Below are positions 6,477-14,500 of a stretch of 64,000 bases of DNA, in pieces; position 1 is the stretch's first letter; the number at the start of each line of letters is the position of its first letter. The translations under genes were made by a program, and so were the position numbers. This stretch comes from VXMT01 sp965204835 (lineage in GTDB: Bacteria > Chloroflexota > Dehalococcoidia > UBA2979): contig OZ242017.1 of assembly GCA_965204835.1 (NCBI GenBank), positions 186,001-250,000 on the forward strand, in the 5' to 3' direction. The notes below the pieces were generated by a model that saw only the letters and a program-made list of their open reading frames with translations, did no database searches and had not been told where the DNA came from.

Positions 6477-8918
6477 CTACCAGCGGCGGCCGCCGCCACC
6501 ACCGTCGCCGCGGCCTCCGCCGCCTTCGCGACGCCTGCCGCCGCCACCGCCCTCGCCGCGGCCTCCGCCGCCACGAGGACCACGGCCCCGGCCACCACCG
6601 TCACGGTCGCCGCCGCCACGCGGGCCACGGCCTCCGCCGCCGCCCCGGCCACCACGACCACGGCCGCCGCCGTTCCCGCCCCGGCCACGACCACCGCCGC
6701 CGCGCGGTCCGCGGTCGCCGGCCATGGCGGGCTCGCGGCCCGCGGCCTCGGCCGCCTCGTCGGAGAGGCCAACCCGCTCGGAGCCGTCCTCGCCGTCGCG
6801 CAGGCGCGTGAGGTTGATGCGCCCAAGGTTGTCGATCTCGATGACCTGGACGCGCAGCGTCTCGCCCTCGCTCACCTCGTCCTCCACGCGGTTGACGTGG
6901 TAGTCGGCGAGGTCGGAGATGTGCACCAGCCCGTCCTTGCCCGGCAGGATCTCGACGAACGCGCCGAAGTCGAGGATGCGCACCACGGTGCCCTCGTAGA
7001 TCTCGCCGACCTCGATCTCCTTGGTGAGGCCGCGGATCATGTCGATGGCCTTGCGGACGCCCTCGGCGTCCGAGCCGCTGACGAGCACGACGCCGTCGTC
7101 CTCGACGTTGATGTTCGCGCCCGTCTCCTCCTGCATGGCGTTGATGACGCGGCCGCCGGGGCCGATCACCGCGCCGATCTTCTCGCGGTCGATCTGCAGC
7201 GCCTCGACGCGCGGGGCGTACTCCGAGAGCTCCTCGCGCGGCTCGGAGATCGCGTCGAGCATGACCTCGAGGATCTGCAGGCGCGCCACACGCGCGCGCT
7301 CGAACACGGTCTCGAGGAGGTCGTCGGGGAGCGACTGCAGCTTGATGTCGAGCTGCACGGCGGTCACGCCCTGCTCGGTGCCGGCGACCTTGAAGTCCAT
7401 GTCGCCGAGGCCGTCCTCGACGCCGGCGATGTCGGTGAGCACGCGGTACTCGTCGCCGTCGCCGGTGATGAGGCCCATCGCCACGCCGGCCACCGGCGCC
7501 GTGATCGGCACGCCGGCGTCCATGAGCGCGAGCGTCGAGCCGCAGACCGACCCCATCGAGGTCGAGCCGTTGGACATCAGCGCCTCGGAGACGACGCGCA
7601 GCGCGTACGGGAAGTCGTCGGCGGGCGGGAGGACGGGCAACAGCGCGCGCTCGGCGAGCAGGCCGTGCCCGATCTCGCGGCGGCCCGGGCCGCGCAGCGG
7701 GCGCGCCTCGCCGACCGAGAACGGCGGGAAGTTGTAGTGGTGCATGTAGCGCTTGAACTGCGTCGGCGACAGCGTGTCGAGGCGCTGGCGGTCGGCCAGC
7801 GGCCCGAGCGTGGCGATCGAGAGGATCTGCGTGCCGCCGCGGCGGAAGAGCCCGGCGCCGTGCGCGCGCGGCACCACGCCGACGCGACTGAACAGCCCGC
7901 GGATCTCGTCCTCGGCGCGGTCGTCGGGGCGCTGGTTGTCGTCGATGATGCGTCGACGCACGAGGGCCTTCACCTCGTCCTCGACGGCGGCGCGGACGGC
8001 GCCGCGGTTGAGCGAGTCGTCCTCCTCGCCGCCGAGCCGCTGCCAGACATCGAGGCCGAGCTGGTCGACGCCGCGGAAGCCCTCGTCCTGGACGGCGCCG
8101 AGCAGGTCGGCGTCCTCGACGCCCTCGAGGTCGGCGCGCACGCGGGACTGCAGCTCCACGTCGGGCTCCGGCGGCTCGTACGGGGTCTTCTCCGCGCCGA
8201 CCGCGTCGATGACCTCGCGCTGCAGCGCGTTGAGCTGCGCGATGATGCCCTCGGCGTAGCGGACGCCCTCGATGACCTCGGCCTCCGGCACCTGGTCGGC
8301 GCCGGCCTCGATCATCACGATCGAGTCCTCGGTGCCCGCGACGATGAGGTCGAGGTCTGACTCCTCGATCTCCTCGTACGTCGGGAACGCCTTGTACTCG
8401 CCGTCGACGCGGCCGATGCGGACCGACGAGACGGGGCCCTCGAACGGGACATGGGACATGCCCAGCGTCGTCGAGGCGCCGACGACGCCGAAGATGTCGG
8501 CGGGGTTCTCGCGGTCCGACGAGAGGGTGAGCAGCACGAGCTGGATCTCGCGGCGGTAGCCCTTCGGGAAGAGCGGGCGGATCGGCCGGTCGGTCATGCG
8601 CGCGGCGAGCGTGGCCTCGTTGCCGGGGCGGCCCTCGCGGCGGAAGAACGAGCCGGGGATCTTGCCGATGGCGTACATCCGCTCCTCGAAGTCCACGGTG
8701 AGCGGGAAGAAGTCGATGCCCGCGCGGGGCTCGCCGTCGGTGAGCGTGGCGAGGAGCACGGTGTCGCCGTAGCGGATGGTGCAGGCGGCGGTGGCGTTCT
8801 GGGCGAGCAGCCCGACGCCGATCTCGAGGGTCTTGCCCTCGATCTCCGTGCTGAAGGTGCGCTCCTCGACTTCCATGCGGGGCGCGGCTGGTATCTCGGT
8901 CATGGGGGTCTGTGTCAT
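6477..8918 (-). CDS. pnp: Polyribonucleotide nucleotidyltransferase with RG/G-rich C-terminal tail
   Basis: Polynucleotide phosphorylase of about 813 residues: two RNase PH-like domains separated by the all-helical domain, then KH (GAVIGPGGRVINAMQEETGA) and S1 (YEGTVVRILDFGAFVEILPG) RNA-binding domains. The second PH domain carries the MGSVCGSTLALMDAG catalytic segment. It degrades RNA 3' to 5' with phosphate. I chose the ATG at 8918 (MTQTPMTEIP); open sequence further upstream is low-complexity. The last ~80 residues are almost only Gly and Arg with a few Asp/Glu, an RGG-like extension absent from standard PNPases. It follows rpsO on the same strand, the classic rpsO-pnp order. Confidence 0.95.
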   Translation of the reverse strand: MTQTPMTEIPAAPRMEVEERTFSTEIEGKTLEIGVGLLAQNATAACTIRYGDTVLLATLTDGEPRAGIDFFPLTVDFEERMYAIGKIPGSFFRREGRPGNEATLAARMTDRPIRPLFPKGYRREIQLVLLTLSSDRENPADIFGVVGASTTLGMSHVPFEGPVSSVRIGRVDGEYKAFPTYEEIEESDLDLIVAGTEDSIVMIEAGADQVPEAEVIEGVRYAEGIIAQLNALQREVIDAVGAEKTPYEPPEPDVELQSRVRADLEGVEDADLLGAVQDEGFRGVDQLGLDVWQRLGGEEDDSLNRGAVRAAVEDEVKALVRRRIIDDNQRPDDRAEDEIRGLFSRVGVVPRAHGAGLFRRGGTQILSIATLGPLADRQRLDTLSPTQFKRYMHHYNFPPFSVGEARPLRGPGRREIGHGLLAERALLPVLPPADDFPYALRVVSEALMSNGSTSMGSVCGSTLALMDAGVPITAPVAGVAMGLITGDGDEYRVLTDIAGVEDGLGDMDFKVAGTEQGVTAVQLDIKLQSLPDDLLETVFERARVARLQILEVMLDAISEPREELSEYAPRVEALQIDREKIGAVIGPGGRVINAMQEETGANINVEDDGVVLVSGSDAEGVRKAIDMIRGLTKEIEVGEIYEGTVVRILDFGAFVEILPGKDGLVHISDLADYHVNRVEDEVSEGETLRVQVIEIDNLGRINLTRLRDGEDGSERVGLSDEAAEAAGREPAMAGDRGPRGGGGRGRGGNGGGRGRGGRGGGGGRGPRGGGDRDGGGRGRGPRGGGGRGEGGGGGRRREGGGGRGDGGGGGRRW

Positions 8919-9151
8919 CTGGCTATCGCCTCTCCGGGGCGCGCGCGGTCGCGGACGCCCGTACCTGGTGCTGGGGATGGGTGGGTGAACGGTCCAGGCC
9001 GCCGCTGGGGATGTGCGGCCGGTTGGTGGGGTGGTCGATGTGTCCTTCTCACTCCCTCGTGCGTTTCGCGGAGCCACGCCCCTACGGGCGTGCGCCTCCG
9101 GATGGGTGTCGCGCGGTCGGGAGGGACGAAGCGAAGTGGAGCAGTGCGCGG

Positions 9152-9427
9152 CTAGCGGCGCAGTCCGAGCTTCTGGATGAGCACGCGGTAGCGCTCCACG
9201 TCCTTCTTGCTGAGGTAGCGGAGTTGCCGACGGCGGCGGCCGACGAGCTTGAGCAGCCCGCGACGCGTGTCGTAGTCGTGCGAGTGCTCACGGAGATGGT
9301 CCGTGAGCCGCCGGATGCGCTCGGTGAGGAGCGCGACCTGGACCTCGGGGGAGCCGGTGTCTCCCTCGTGGGTCTGGTATTCGTGGACGATCTCTTGCCG
9401 GCGTTCCGCGGTGATGAGCGAGGCGAT
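9152..9427 (-). CDS. rpsO: 30S ribosomal protein S15 with apparent ATC start
   Basis: The frame encodes a full S15: ERRQEIVHEYQTHEGDTGSP, EVQVALLTERIRRLTDHL, the RRGLLKLVGRRRRQLRYL core and the end IQKLGLRR. It binds 16S rRNA early in small-subunit assembly. No ATG, GTG, TTG or CTG exists in frame between an upstream TAG and the conserved core. The best start is ATC (base 9427 reading left), 9 bases after AGGA, giving 91 residues against the usual 89. Either initiation is non-canonical (compare the AUU start of infC) or an ATG has been misread. It lies upstream of pnp as in many bacteria. Confidence 0.85.
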   Translation of the reverse strand: MASLITAERRQEIVHEYQTHEGDTGSPEVQVALLTERIRRLTDHLREHSHDYDTRRGLLKLVGRRRRQLRYLSKKDVERYRVLIQKLGLRR

Positions 9428-9614
9428 GCGAGTTGGTCCTGTTCCTGTTGCCTATTGCCACCTACACACTCAGCGCCTGGGTCCTCCCTGGACCGGGCGG
9501 TGGCTGCAGCGCCGTGGTTCGGCGGTCCGGCGCGCGCACGCACCGTGCGGCCACGCGATCACGCTAGCACAGCGTTCGATGGCGGCCAACCGTGACGGGC
9601 AGGCGGAGCCGCCG

Positions 9615-10544
9615 CTACGCCGTCGTCGGGCGGCGGGTGCGGCCGGGCGTCGGGGCGCGGTCGGTGCGGGGCTCGTCGGCCGGGCGGCGCAGCCCGGCTC
9701 GCCGGGCCAGCACGGCGCCCAGCGCCGGGTAGCCTCGCCGCTGCAACCACACCGCCACCCCCAGCGCGACCACGCAGACGATGAGCCCGACGACGCCGTC
9801 GAAGATGTAGTGGTTGCCCGTCCCCACCACCGAGACCGACTGCAGCACGAACACGACGATCGCCGCGAGGCGCAGGAGCAGGTTGCGCGTCGAGACGAAC
9901 ACCCCGGCCGCCAGCAGCAGCGACCAGCCGACGTGCAGCGACGGCACCGCCGCGAACGGGTTCACGAACGGCTGCATCGACTGCGCCTGGTACGAGAGGT
10001 TGTCGAAGACCTCGAGCGTGTCGACGAAGCCCCACTCCAGCAGGAAGCGCGGCGGGGCGACCGGGTACACCCAGTACAGCACCAGCGCCATCCCGCCCGA
10101 GATGAGCATCGAGTCGCGCGTCAGGGTGTAGGCGCGGCGGTGCTTCCAGAACAGCACCAGCCCCACCACGGCGATGAGCGGGAAGTCCAGCCAGAAGTAG
10201 ACGAAGTTCAGGAACCGGCCAAGCAGGTCGTAGTCCATCACCCAGCGCTGGAACGCCGGCTCCACGAAGACGCCGAGGTTGATCTGCAGCTCGATGATCC
10301 ACCGGGCGTGCGCGAGCGCGTCGGAGGTGCGGTCCACGACGGCGCCGCGGACGAGGAAGTAGCACAGGAACGCGAAGACGAGGAGGGCCAGCTCCGAGAT
10401 GTCCCATCGCGTCACGCCCGTGCGCTCGGGATTGGTCGAGTAGAAGAGGAAACGGGCCAGGCGGCGGGGAACACGAGGCACGGGAGCGGCGCTCCATCGC
10501 GGCGAGTTGCGGCGTCTTGGGTCCGCAGATTGTAACGTACTCAC
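9615..10544 (-). CDS. PAP2-family membrane phosphatase/inositolphosphotransferase-like protein
   Basis: A membrane protein of about 309 residues with five or six hydrophobic segments and the PAP2 phosphatase core: YPVAPPRF, then VPSLHVGWS with the catalytic His, then GTGNHYIFDG with the second His and Asp. This spacing is that of the Aur1/inositolphosphorylceramide-synthase-like PAP2 branch, which acts on lipid phosphates or transfers phosphoalcohol groups at the membrane. I chose the GTG at 10544 (STLQSADPRRR follows); a GTG at 10583 would run to within 4 bases of the divergent pepA start. The Arg/Pro-rich C-terminus is probably cytoplasmic. The substrate is unknown. Confidence 0.75.
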   Translation of the reverse strand: MSTLQSADPRRRNSPRWSAAPVPRVPRRLARFLFYSTNPERTGVTRWDISELALLVFAFLCYFLVRGAVVDRTSDALAHARWIIELQINLGVFVEPAFQRWVMDYDLLGRFLNFVYFWLDFPLIAVVGLVLFWKHRRAYTLTRDSMLISGGMALVLYWVYPVAPPRFLLEWGFVDTLEVFDNLSYQAQSMQPFVNPFAAVPSLHVGWSLLLAAGVFVSTRNLLLRLAAIVVFVLQSVSVVGTGNHYIFDGVVGLIVCVVALGVAVWLQRRGYPALGAVLARRAGLRRPADEPRTDRAPTPGRTRRPTTA

Positions 10545-10586
10545 CCAGTCACGTTGGTCCCGGCGGCCGCGCGAAGGAGACACAGC

Positions 10587-12086
10587 ATGCAGATCGAGGT
10601 GACGAGCGGCGAACTCGCCGAGCAGGACGTCGACACCCTGGTGGTGTCACTGCCCGAGGGATCAAGGCGCCTGTCCGGGGCTGCGCGAGCGCTCAACACG
10701 GCGCTGGGCGGGACGATCAGCGACATGATCGGCTCGCGGGCGATCCGTCTCGGCAGCGGGACGCTCACGCCCGTGCCGGTGTCCGGCGACGTGCGCGCGA
10801 GCCGCGTGTTCGTACACGGGCTCGGCGACCGCTCGAAGCTCACGCCGCGCCAGACGCGCTCGCAGGCCGGCGACCTGGCCCGCGCGCTGCGCGGCGCCGA
10901 CGCCGGGAGCGTGGCCATGTGGGCGCACCCCGACTGGGTCGGCAGCGACGTCGAGCGCGGCGGGCAGTCCATCGCCGAGGGCATCACGCTCGGCCTCTAC
11001 CGCTTCGACGAGCACCACACGCGCGAGGCGGACCGCCCGCGCGGCAACGTCGCCTCGGTGCGCCTCGTCGAGTCCTCGGAGCGGCGCGCGACGCGGCTGC
11101 GCAACGGGGCCGAGCGCGGCGCGATCATGGGCGAGGGCGCGAGCCTCGCGCGCGACCTCGCAAACGCGCCGGCGAACCTGATGACGCCGACGCACATGGC
11201 CGAGAAGGCGCAGGAGATCGCCGAGGCCACGGGCCTGGAGTGCGAGATCATCGAGCGCGAGGAGGCCGAGCGGCTCGGGATGGGTTCGTACCTCTCGGTC
11301 GCGCAGGGCTCGCACCAGCCGCCGAAGTTCATCGTGCTGCGCTACCGCGGCGCGCGCGGGACGCGCAGCGTGGCGCTGATCGGCAAGGGCATCACGTTCG
11401 ACTCGGGCGGCATCTCCATCAAGCCGGCCGCGAACATGGAGCGGATGAAGGGCGACATGACCGGCGCCGCCGCGGTGCTCGGGGCGATGCAGGCCATCGC
11501 CCGCCTCGCCCCGCCCATCAACGTCACCGGCATCGCGCCGTGTACCGAGAACCTCCCCGGCGGCAGCGCGACCAAGCCCGGCGATGTCTTCTACGCGATG
11601 GACGGCCAGACCGTCGAGGTGATCAACACGGACGCCGAGGGGCGGCTCGTCCTCGCCGACGCGCTCGGCTACGCGCGCGCCCACAACTGCTCGCCACTGA
11701 TCGACGTGGCGACGCTGACCGGCGCGATGATGATCGCGCTGGGCAACGTGCGCACGGGCGTGTTCGCCAACAACGACCGCCTCTACCGCGACCTCGACCG
11801 TGCTGCCGAGAACGCCGGCGAGCCGATCTGGCGCTTCCCGCTGGACGAGGCGTACGACCGCCAGATCAAGTCGGACGTGGCGGACATCAAGAACACCGGC
11901 GGGCGCGGGGCGGGGTCGATCACCGCCGCGAAGTTCCTGCAGCGCTTCGCGCACGACACGCCCTGGGCGCACTTCGACATCGCGGGCGTCATGGACGTCG
12001 ACCGTGACCGCGGGGAGTTCGTGAAGGGCAACTCCGGCACAGCGACCCGCACGCTCGTCGAGTACGTGCTCGACCGCGCCGGGTAG
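10587..12086 (+). CDS. pepA: Leucyl aminopeptidase (M17 family)
   Basis: A 499-residue cytosolic M17 aminopeptidase that removes N-terminal residues using two metal ions. Metal and catalytic residues appear in GKGITFDSGGISIKPA (Lys and Asp), MKGDMTGAAAV and the family signature NTDAEGRLVLADAL. Length and domain order (N-terminal macro-like domain, C-terminal catalytic domain) are typical. The ATG at 10587 is preceded by AAGGAG at good spacing. It is divergent from the PAP2 gene and ends at a strong hairpin shared with coaBC. Confidence 0.94.
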   Translation: MQIEVTSGELAEQDVDTLVVSLPEGSRRLSGAARALNTALGGTISDMIGSRAIRLGSGTLTPVPVSGDVRASRVFVHGLGDRSKLTPRQTRSQAGDLARALRGADAGSVAMWAHPDWVGSDVERGGQSIAEGITLGLYRFDEHHTREADRPRGNVASVRLVESSERRATRLRNGAERGAIMGEGASLARDLANAPANLMTPTHMAEKAQEIAEATGLECEIIEREEAERLGMGSYLSVAQGSHQPPKFIVLRYRGARGTRSVALIGKGITFDSGGISIKPAANMERMKGDMTGAAAVLGAMQAIARLAPPINVTGIAPCTENLPGGSATKPGDVFYAMDGQTVEVINTDAEGRLVLADALGYARAHNCSPLIDVATLTGAMMIALGNVRTGVFANNDRLYRDLDRAAENAGEPIWRFPLDEAYDRQIKSDVADIKNTGGRGAGSITAAKFLQRFAHDTPWAHFDIAGVMDVDRDRGEFVKGNSGTATRTLVEYVLDRAG

Positions 12087-12109
12087 CGTCCCTCGAAGGC
12101 CACACGAAG

Positions 12110-12135
12110 ACGGCCCGGGGGCGCCCCCGGGCCGT
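12110..12135. terminator. Bidirectional terminator hairpin between pepA and coaBC
   Basis: A perfect 13-base inverted repeat (ACGGCCCGGGGGC and its complement with no loop bases) followed by TTT. It sits between the convergent ends of pepA and coaBC, so it can terminate both. Confidence 0.75.
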
Positions 12136-12159
12136 TTCGCGCCTGCCGCGCTGCCGGCG

Positions 12160-13377
12160 TTACCCCCGCGCGGCGATGAGCTCCCGTACGCGGTCGAGGA
12201 TGCGCACGCCGCAGTCGTACTTCGACATCAGCGGGAGGTCCTCGCGGCTCCCCTCGCGGTCGAGGATCGTGATGCGGTTCGTGTCGACGGCGAAGCCGGC
12301 GTCGGTGGCCGAGACGTCGTTGGCGACGATGAGGTGGGCGTTCTTCTCGACCAGCTTCTTGGCGGCGTTGTCCACCATGTCCTGGGTCTCGGCCGCGAAC
12401 GCGACCTTGATCAGCCCGTCCGACTGCACTGTGGCGATGATGTCCGGGTTGCGGATGAGGTCGATGCCCCACGTCTCGCGGCCGCCGCGCTTCTGCTTCT
12501 CCTGCGCGGCCTCGGCGGGGCGGTAGTCCGCCACGGCGGCCGCCATGATCAGCGCGTCGCACGACGGCACGTGCTCCTCGACGGCCTCGAGCATCTCCTG
12601 CGCGGTCTCGACCGGGGCGACCCGGACGCCCGCGGGCGCGGCCAACTCGGCGCTGGTGATGAGCACGACGTCGGCGCCGCGGTCGCGCGCGGCCTCGGCG
12701 ACCGCGTAGCCCATCTTCCCGCTCGAGCGGTTGCCCACGAAGCGCACCGGGTCGACCGGCTCGCGCGTGCCGCCGGCGGTCACCGCGATGCGCGCGCCGG
12801 CGAGCGGCCCGTCGAGCCGTCCGGCCGCGGCCTTGAGGTGGTCGACGATGGCCAGTGGCTCCATGAGGCGCCCCGCGCCGATCTCGCCCGACGCCAGGCG
12901 GCCCTCGAGCGGCCCGAGGAAGGTGACGCCACGATCCTGCAGCGTGCGCACGTTGGCCTGCGTGGCGGCGTTGGCCCACATCCCGGCGTCCATCGCCGGC
13001 GCCACCAGCAGCGGGCCGCGCATGGCGAGCGCGGCGAGGGTGACGCAGTCGTCGGCGATGCCGTGGGCGATCCGCGCCATCACCGAGGCGGTGGCCGGGA
13101 CCACCAGCATGAGGTCGCCCTCGCGGCCGAGCGCGACGTGCGGCTCGGCGTGCTCGCCGTCGGGCGCCCAGATGTCGACGAGGGGCTCGTGGCCGGTGAC
13201 CCCGCGGAACGTCGCGGGGCCCACGAACTCGGTGGCTGCACGGGTCATGACGGGCCGCACCGTGGCGCCCGCCTGCACGAGCCGGCTGGCCACCTCGACG
13301 GCCTTGTACGCGGCGATCGAGCCGGTCACGCCGAGCACGATCATCCGTCCCGAGAGTGGTCCTGGTGTTTCGCTCAT
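12160..13377 (-). CDS. coaBC: Phosphopantothenoylcysteine decarboxylase / phosphopantothenate-cysteine ligase
   Basis: A 405-residue bifunctional coenzyme A enzyme. The N-terminal flavoprotein decarboxylase (CoaC) shows GVTGSIAAYKA, the PATASVMARIAHGIADD segment and PAMDAGMW. The C-terminal ligase (CoaB) starts near residue 190 with VTAGGTREPVDPVRF, the NRSSGKMGYA motif and AAAVADYRP. It adds cysteine to phosphopantothenate and then decarboxylates the product. Its ATG overlaps the coaX stop (ATGA), so two CoA-pathway steps are translationally coupled. A shared terminator follows. Confidence 0.95.
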   Translation of the reverse strand: MSETPGPLSGRMIVLGVTGSIAAYKAVEVASRLVQAGATVRPVMTRAATEFVGPATFRGVTGHEPLVDIWAPDGEHAEPHVALGREGDLMLVVPATASVMARIAHGIADDCVTLAALAMRGPLLVAPAMDAGMWANAATQANVRTLQDRGVTFLGPLEGRLASGEIGAGRLMEPLAIVDHLKAAAGRLDGPLAGARIAVTAGGTREPVDPVRFVGNRSSGKMGYAVAEAARDRGADVVLITSAELAAPAGVRVAPVETAQEMLEAVEEHVPSCDALIMAAAVADYRPAEAAQEKQKRGGRETWGIDLIRNPDIIATVQSDGLIKVAFAAETQDMVDNAAKKLVEKNAHLIVANDVSATDAGFAVDTNRITILDREGSREDLPLMSKYDCGVRILDRVRELIAARG

Positions 13378-14144
13378 GTGTTGGCCTCATAGACCAGCCG
13401 GAGCGCCTCGAAGTTGAGGTCCGGCTCGATCGCGTCGACGCAGCCCGCGGCCGCGGCGATCTCGTTCGCGTATCCGCCCGTGGCGATCACCGTGGCGTCA
13501 TCGCCAATCTCCTCCTTGAAGCGTCGCACCATGCCGCGCACCATCTCGACGTACCCGTAGAACATGCCTGCCTGCATCCCGTCCACGGTGTTGCGCCCGA
13601 TCACGCTGCCCGAGGGCGGCGCGGTCACCTCAACGCGGTTCAGCATGGCCGCGCCGTCGAACAGCGCCTGCGCGGAGATGCCGATGCCCGGGGCGATGGT
13701 ACCCCCCAGGTAGTCGCCCTCGCGCCCCACGGCGTCGAAGACCAGCGCCGTGCCGAAGTCGACGACGACCACGGGGGGCGTGTGGCGGTGTACGGCCGCG
13801 ACGGCGTGCAGGATCCGATCCGGGCCGACGGCCGTCGGGTCGTCGTAGCGGATGGGCACGCCGGCCTGCACCTCGGCGCTCACGACGACCGGCTCGACGC
13901 CGAAGGAGTGCTGGCACGCCCCGCTCACCGCCTCGGCGATCACGGGGACCGTCGACGACAGCACCGCCCCGTCCACTGCAGCCAGCTCGACGCCACACGC
14001 GCGTAGATCAGCCTCTATGCGTTCCGCATATTCCTCGGCGCCCAGCTCACCGTCGCTGGCGAGGCGGAAGCGCGCGGCGATGGTCGGGCCGTCGAAGGCC
14101 GCGACGGCGACGCTGGTGTTGCCGATGTCGATGGCGAGCAGCAC
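13374..14144 (-). CDS. coaX: Type III pantothenate kinase
   Basis: About 256 residues. The N-terminal LLAIDIGNTSV phosphate-binding motif, GPDRI, and the second acidic motif DFGTALVFD (families usually have DFGTATTFD) identify CoaX, which phosphorylates pantothenate in the first CoA step and needs a monovalent cation. I prefer the GTG at 14144 (VLLAIDIGN) behind GGGGGC; an in-frame GTG at 14171 would add nine residues. Its end overlaps coaBC by four bases. Upstream lies the dnaA regulatory region, shared divergently. Confidence 0.92.
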   Translation of the reverse strand: MLLAIDIGNTSVAVAAFDGPTIAARFRLASDGELGAEEYAERIEADLRACGVELAAVDGAVLSSTVPVIAEAVSGACQHSFGVEPVVVSAEVQAGVPIRYDDPTAVGPDRILHAVAAVHRHTPPVVVVDFGTALVFDAVGREGDYLGGTIAPGIGISAQALFDGAAMLNRVEVTAPPSGSVIGRNTVDGMQAGMFYGYVEMVRGMVRRFKEEIGDDATVIATGGYANEIAAAAGCVDAIEPDLNFEALRLVYEANT

Positions 14145-14500
14145 GAACGCCCCCGATAGTTGGCGGCGCACCGGCCGGAGGGGTCGTGCCGGAGGCCTGG
14201 CGCCCGTAACCCGTCCGGTATCGCGGCGGAATTATACACAGAGCGTCCCAAATCCCGCGTTCGGCTCTGTATGGCGACATAGCGCTGTTGCCCATGCGGA
14301 GTCTGACCGCTTACCTTCCGTTCCAGCTTTCACCATCACTCCTGCAGCGGGCCACCGGGCGGCGCTCGCGGGGACGGATAACGCGGCCGGTGGGGTGAAC
14401 CCGCTCGCGGGTCGGCCGCAGTCCTCCGCATAGTTACCCACAGTTATCCCAAACTGTGGGTTTCCCAGTGCCGTGCCCGAGCCCCGCTTGGAGCCACGCG
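14145..14500. promoter_or_regulatory. Divergent coaX/dnaA intergenic region with DnaA-box-like sites
   Basis: About 350 bases without a convincing gene. It holds TTATACACA (14232-14240), which fits the DnaA box consensus TTATNCACA, then TTACCCACA (14434-14442) and TTATCCCAA (14444-14452), close variants just upstream of dnaA. The last two lie in or beside an inverted repeat. These fit either dnaA autoregulation or part of oriC. The short AT-richer stretch around 14225-14240 is the only obvious candidate for strand opening. Confidence 0.5.
14436..14461. repeat. Perfect 10-base inverted repeat upstream of dnaA
   Basis: Arms ACCCACAGTT (14436-14445) and AACTGTGGGT (14452-14461) flank a 6-base loop, 40 bases before the dnaA start. 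Each arm contains part of a DnaA-box-like sequence, so it may be a paired DnaA-binding site or a regulatory hairpin in the dnaA leader. Confidence 0.7.

Noticed and set aside
6480..6720. Low-complexity CCGCC-rich stretch resembling a repeat array
   Set aside because: It is the coding sequence of the Gly/Arg-rich tail of PNPase.
8919..9077. N-terminal extension of PNPase up to 9077
   Set aside because: The added ~50 residues are low-complexity and precede a good ATG that matches the conserved start of the enzyme.
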